Part shown: positions 6,027 to 7,169 of the stretch, piece by piece
Layout: each line of letters begins with the position of its first letter
Numbering within the stretch: the first letter of the stretch is position 1
Assembly (NCBI GenBank): GCA_021787655.1
Contig: JAJYLM010000108.1
Span: forward strand, 1-7,169
Length of the DNA stretch: 7,169 nt
Direction of reading: 5' to 3'
From: a bacterium
GTDB taxonomy: Bacteria > JAMCPX01
Notes under the pieces: generated by a model
Database searches by the model: none
What the model saw: the letters and a program-made list of their open reading frames with translations, nothing else
Told to the model about the DNA's origin: nothing
Translations under genes and position numbers: made by a program

Positions 6027-6680
6027 ATGGTGAAGGATAGAGAGACACTACGGAACCTTGTCGAGACCGAACAATACGACGAACTGCGTATCCTGGTACA
6101 GGAAAAAAAGAACAGGTTGTCGACGCTGATTTCGCTGAGCTATACCGCGGATGATCCGTTCAGGTTCAGAATCATCAGGGCCACAGGGCGCATCGTCGCA
6201 GCTCTGGTACAGCAGGATCTGGATTTCGTACGCACCTTGATCAGCAACCTGTTATGGTCATTGAACGACGACTCTGGCAGTGTCGGCTGGTCGTCTCCGG
6301 AACTGCTGGGAGAGATCATCAGTTCCCGGATAGACCTCTTCCGGGAGTATATACCGCTGGTTATTTCACTGCTCGGGATACGGGAAACATACTTCAGACC
6401 AGGGGTACTGTGGGCTATGGGCAGGATTGCCGCGCAGGAACCTTCTCATATTAAACCCTACGCACCTTATATCGACCTGTACCTTGCCGATCCGGTATCT
6501 GAAACCCGGGCTTACGCCGTCTGGTGTCTCGGACAAATACAGGCACCCGTGCCTGAAGAACATCTCGGCCATTTGCTCCAGGATACTGCACAGGTTACGC
6601 TGTTGGACGACACCGGGCGGATAGCAACAAAGACCATTGCTGCGATGACCCGGGAGGCTGCAGAGCGCAGCAGGCAATAG
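6027..6680 (+). CDS. HEAT-like helical repeat protein (resembles DVU0298 family)
   Basis: This 217-residue protein is predicted soluble and all-helical; no catalytic motif or signal peptide is seen. Repeat-like helices include DDPFRFRIIRATGRIVAAL (42-60), the helix around 107-117, FRPGVLWAMGRIAAQEP (123-139) and DPVSETRAYAVWCLGQI (155-171), each with the helix-turn-helix spacing of HEAT or PBS-lyase-like repeats. The block WSLNDDSGSVGWSSPE (77-92), followed by LLGEIISSR, matches from memory a conserved block of a HEAT-like family found in sulfate-reducing bacteria (annotated after DVU0298 of Desulfovibrio vulgaris), whose function is unknown. It follows the DsrE-like gene by 23 bases with its own strong ribosome site, so the two are cotranscribed. 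It may act as a scaffold in sulfur metabolism; that is inference only. Confidence 0.8.
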   Translation: MVKDRETLRNLVETEQYDELRILVQEKKNRLSTLISLSYTADDPFRFRIIRATGRIVAALVQQDLDFVRTLISNLLWSLNDDSGSVGWSSPELLGEIISSRIDLFREYIPLVISLLGIRETYFRPGVLWAMGRIAAQEPSHIKPYAPYIDLYLADPVSETRAYAVWCLGQIQAPVPEEHLGHLLQDTAQVTLLDDTGRIATKTIAAMTREAAERSRQ

Positions 6681-6762
6681 GTTTGCACACGTGGTCGGGG
6701 GACATGCGCTTCGGCAGGTAGCGCAGGTGTTGCCTGCACAACAGGACCACGGGGATAAACCT
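6679..6762 (+). ncRNA. Candidate structured RNA element with a three-way junction
   Basis: Four perfect nested helices can form. P0 pairs AGGTTT (6679-6684) with AAACCT (6757-6762). P1 pairs CGTGGTC (6690-6696) with GACCACG (6745-6751). P2 pairs TGCGCT (6705-6710) with AGCGCA (6720-6725). P3 pairs TGTTG (6728-6732) with CAACA (6739-6743). The P2 loop contains GCAGG (6714-6718) and the P3 loop contains CCTGC (6733-6737), which are complementary and could kiss. An alternative hairpin, GCAGG 6723-6727 with CCTGC 6733-6737, would exclude P2 and P3. There is no T tract, so it is not a simple terminator. It begins at the end of the HEAT-like gene and ends 71 bases before mltG. It matches no riboswitch class I know. 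It could also be a dispersed repeat; the strand is assumed from the flanking genes. Confidence 0.35.
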
Positions 6763-6833
6763 GACAGCTGGTTGTATTTGGATGAAGAAAAAGCGCTTGC
6801 ACAGGCTCCGGGGAATGTAGTAGAAAGAATGAT

Positions 6834-7169
6834 ATGATAAAAAGGATTCGATGGTACATCATCACCGCTGTGCTTGTCCTTTCACTCGCGGCCGCATTTC
6901 AGTTCACGCATTTTCTCATTGTCCCGGCAAATACGAGGGGAGTGCTGACGACGATCAACATACCTGCCGGAGTATCATTCAGGAAGATATCGGACATCCT
7001 CGAGGAGAAGCATATTATCAAGAACACCCTGGATTTCAAGGTGCTCGCGTATCTGATGGGTGCAACGCACAACGTAAAATACGGAGAATATCTCTTCAGC
7101 GGATCGATGATGCCGTTTACCGTTCTGGACAAGCTGCTCAACGGGGAAGTGGTCCTGCATGAGGTCACC
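6834..7169 (+). CDS. mltG: Endolytic murein transglycosylase MltG, N-terminal part (3' end outside window)
   Basis: The first 112 codons of an MltG (YceG-like) protein are present. MltG is an inner-membrane lytic transglycosylase that cuts nascent peptidoglycan and is thought to set glycan length. A short basic start (MIKRIRW) leads into one membrane segment (about residues 7-30). A LysM-like periplasmic domain follows: INIPAGVSFRKISDILEEKHII (41-62), YLMGATHNVKYGEYLFSGSMMPFTVLDKLLNGEVVLHEVT (73-112), the standard order in which the GEY and LLNGEV blocks precede the catalytic domain. The catalytic glutamate lies beyond the window. An in-frame stop at 6783 rules out a longer start in this frame; the ribosome site is weak (GAAAG 6824-6827 region). 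Its function is unrelated to the upstream sulfur genes, so co-regulation is uncertain. Confidence 0.88.
   Translation, partial: MIKRIRWYIITAVLVLSLAAAFQFTHFLIVPANTRGVLTTINIPAGVSFRKISDILEEKHIIKNTLDFKVLAYLMGATHNVKYGEYLFSGSMMPFTVLDKLLNGEVVLHEVT

Noticed and set aside
6679..6762. Integron attC site
   Set aside because: The inverted ends do not give the RYYYAAC and GTTRRRY core sites, and neighbouring genes are not cassettes.
6690..6790. Resemblance to known riboswitches: ACCTGA...CTGG of the TPP class, and GGCAGGTAGCG of the c-di-GMP-I class
   Set aside because: The obligatory partner motifs are missing (CTGAGA for TPP; the 5' CACGCACAGGGCAAACC-like part for c-di-GMP-I). The matches are short and probably chance.
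6512..6865. Minus-strand open frame with a signal-peptide-like start (MMMYHRILFIISFFLL)
   Set aside because: It is antisense to the well-supported HEAT-like and mltG genes, has no ribosome site that I can see, and the rest of it resembles no protein.

Overview
The window looks like chromosomal DNA of a Gram-negative bacterium of roughly balanced base composition. It encodes an outer-membrane efflux channel, a periplasmic LolA-like protein and the peptidoglycan enzyme MltG. Together, a TauE/SafE transporter with a DUF1634 partner, a DsrE-family protein and a HEAT-like protein resembling a family I know from sulfate reducers suggest an anaerobic sulfur-metabolising lineage such as Desulfobacterota or Nitrospirota. 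That taxonomic guess is inference; there is no marker gene here to fix it. No insertion sequence, tRNA, rRNA, CRISPR array or phage gene was seen.

Positions 1-3972 (+) hold an efflux operon: the C-terminal part of a TolC-type outer-membrane factor, an EmrA-type membrane fusion protein, an EmrB-type 14-helix MFS pump whose start overlaps emrA by 10 bases, and a periplasmic LolA-like protein (PF17131 type). A strong intrinsic terminator at 4011-4056 ends the unit. The first three genes can form a complete channel from cytoplasm to outside; the fourth is an unusual partner.

Positions 4117-5500 (-) hold a TauE/SafE (TSUP) transporter followed, one base later, by a DUF1634 membrane protein with an added N-terminal coiled coil. 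The TSUP gene has a near-consensus sigma-70 promoter. A 16-bp perfect palindrome covers its -10 box, and the predicted transcript starts only about 3 nt before the ATG.

Positions 5644-6680 (+), transcribed divergently from the TSUP gene, hold a DsrE/DsrF-like protein with three cysteines and a HEAT-like protein with a conserved WSLNDDSG...GWSSPE block. The two gene pairs, back to back across a 143-nt control region, look like one sulfur-handling module: anion transport plus intracellular sulfur trafficking or sensing.

Positions 6681-6833 are non-coding and hold a candidate structured RNA: four nested perfect helices with complementary hairpin loops. It lies just upstream of mltG, whose first 112 codons run off the window edge.
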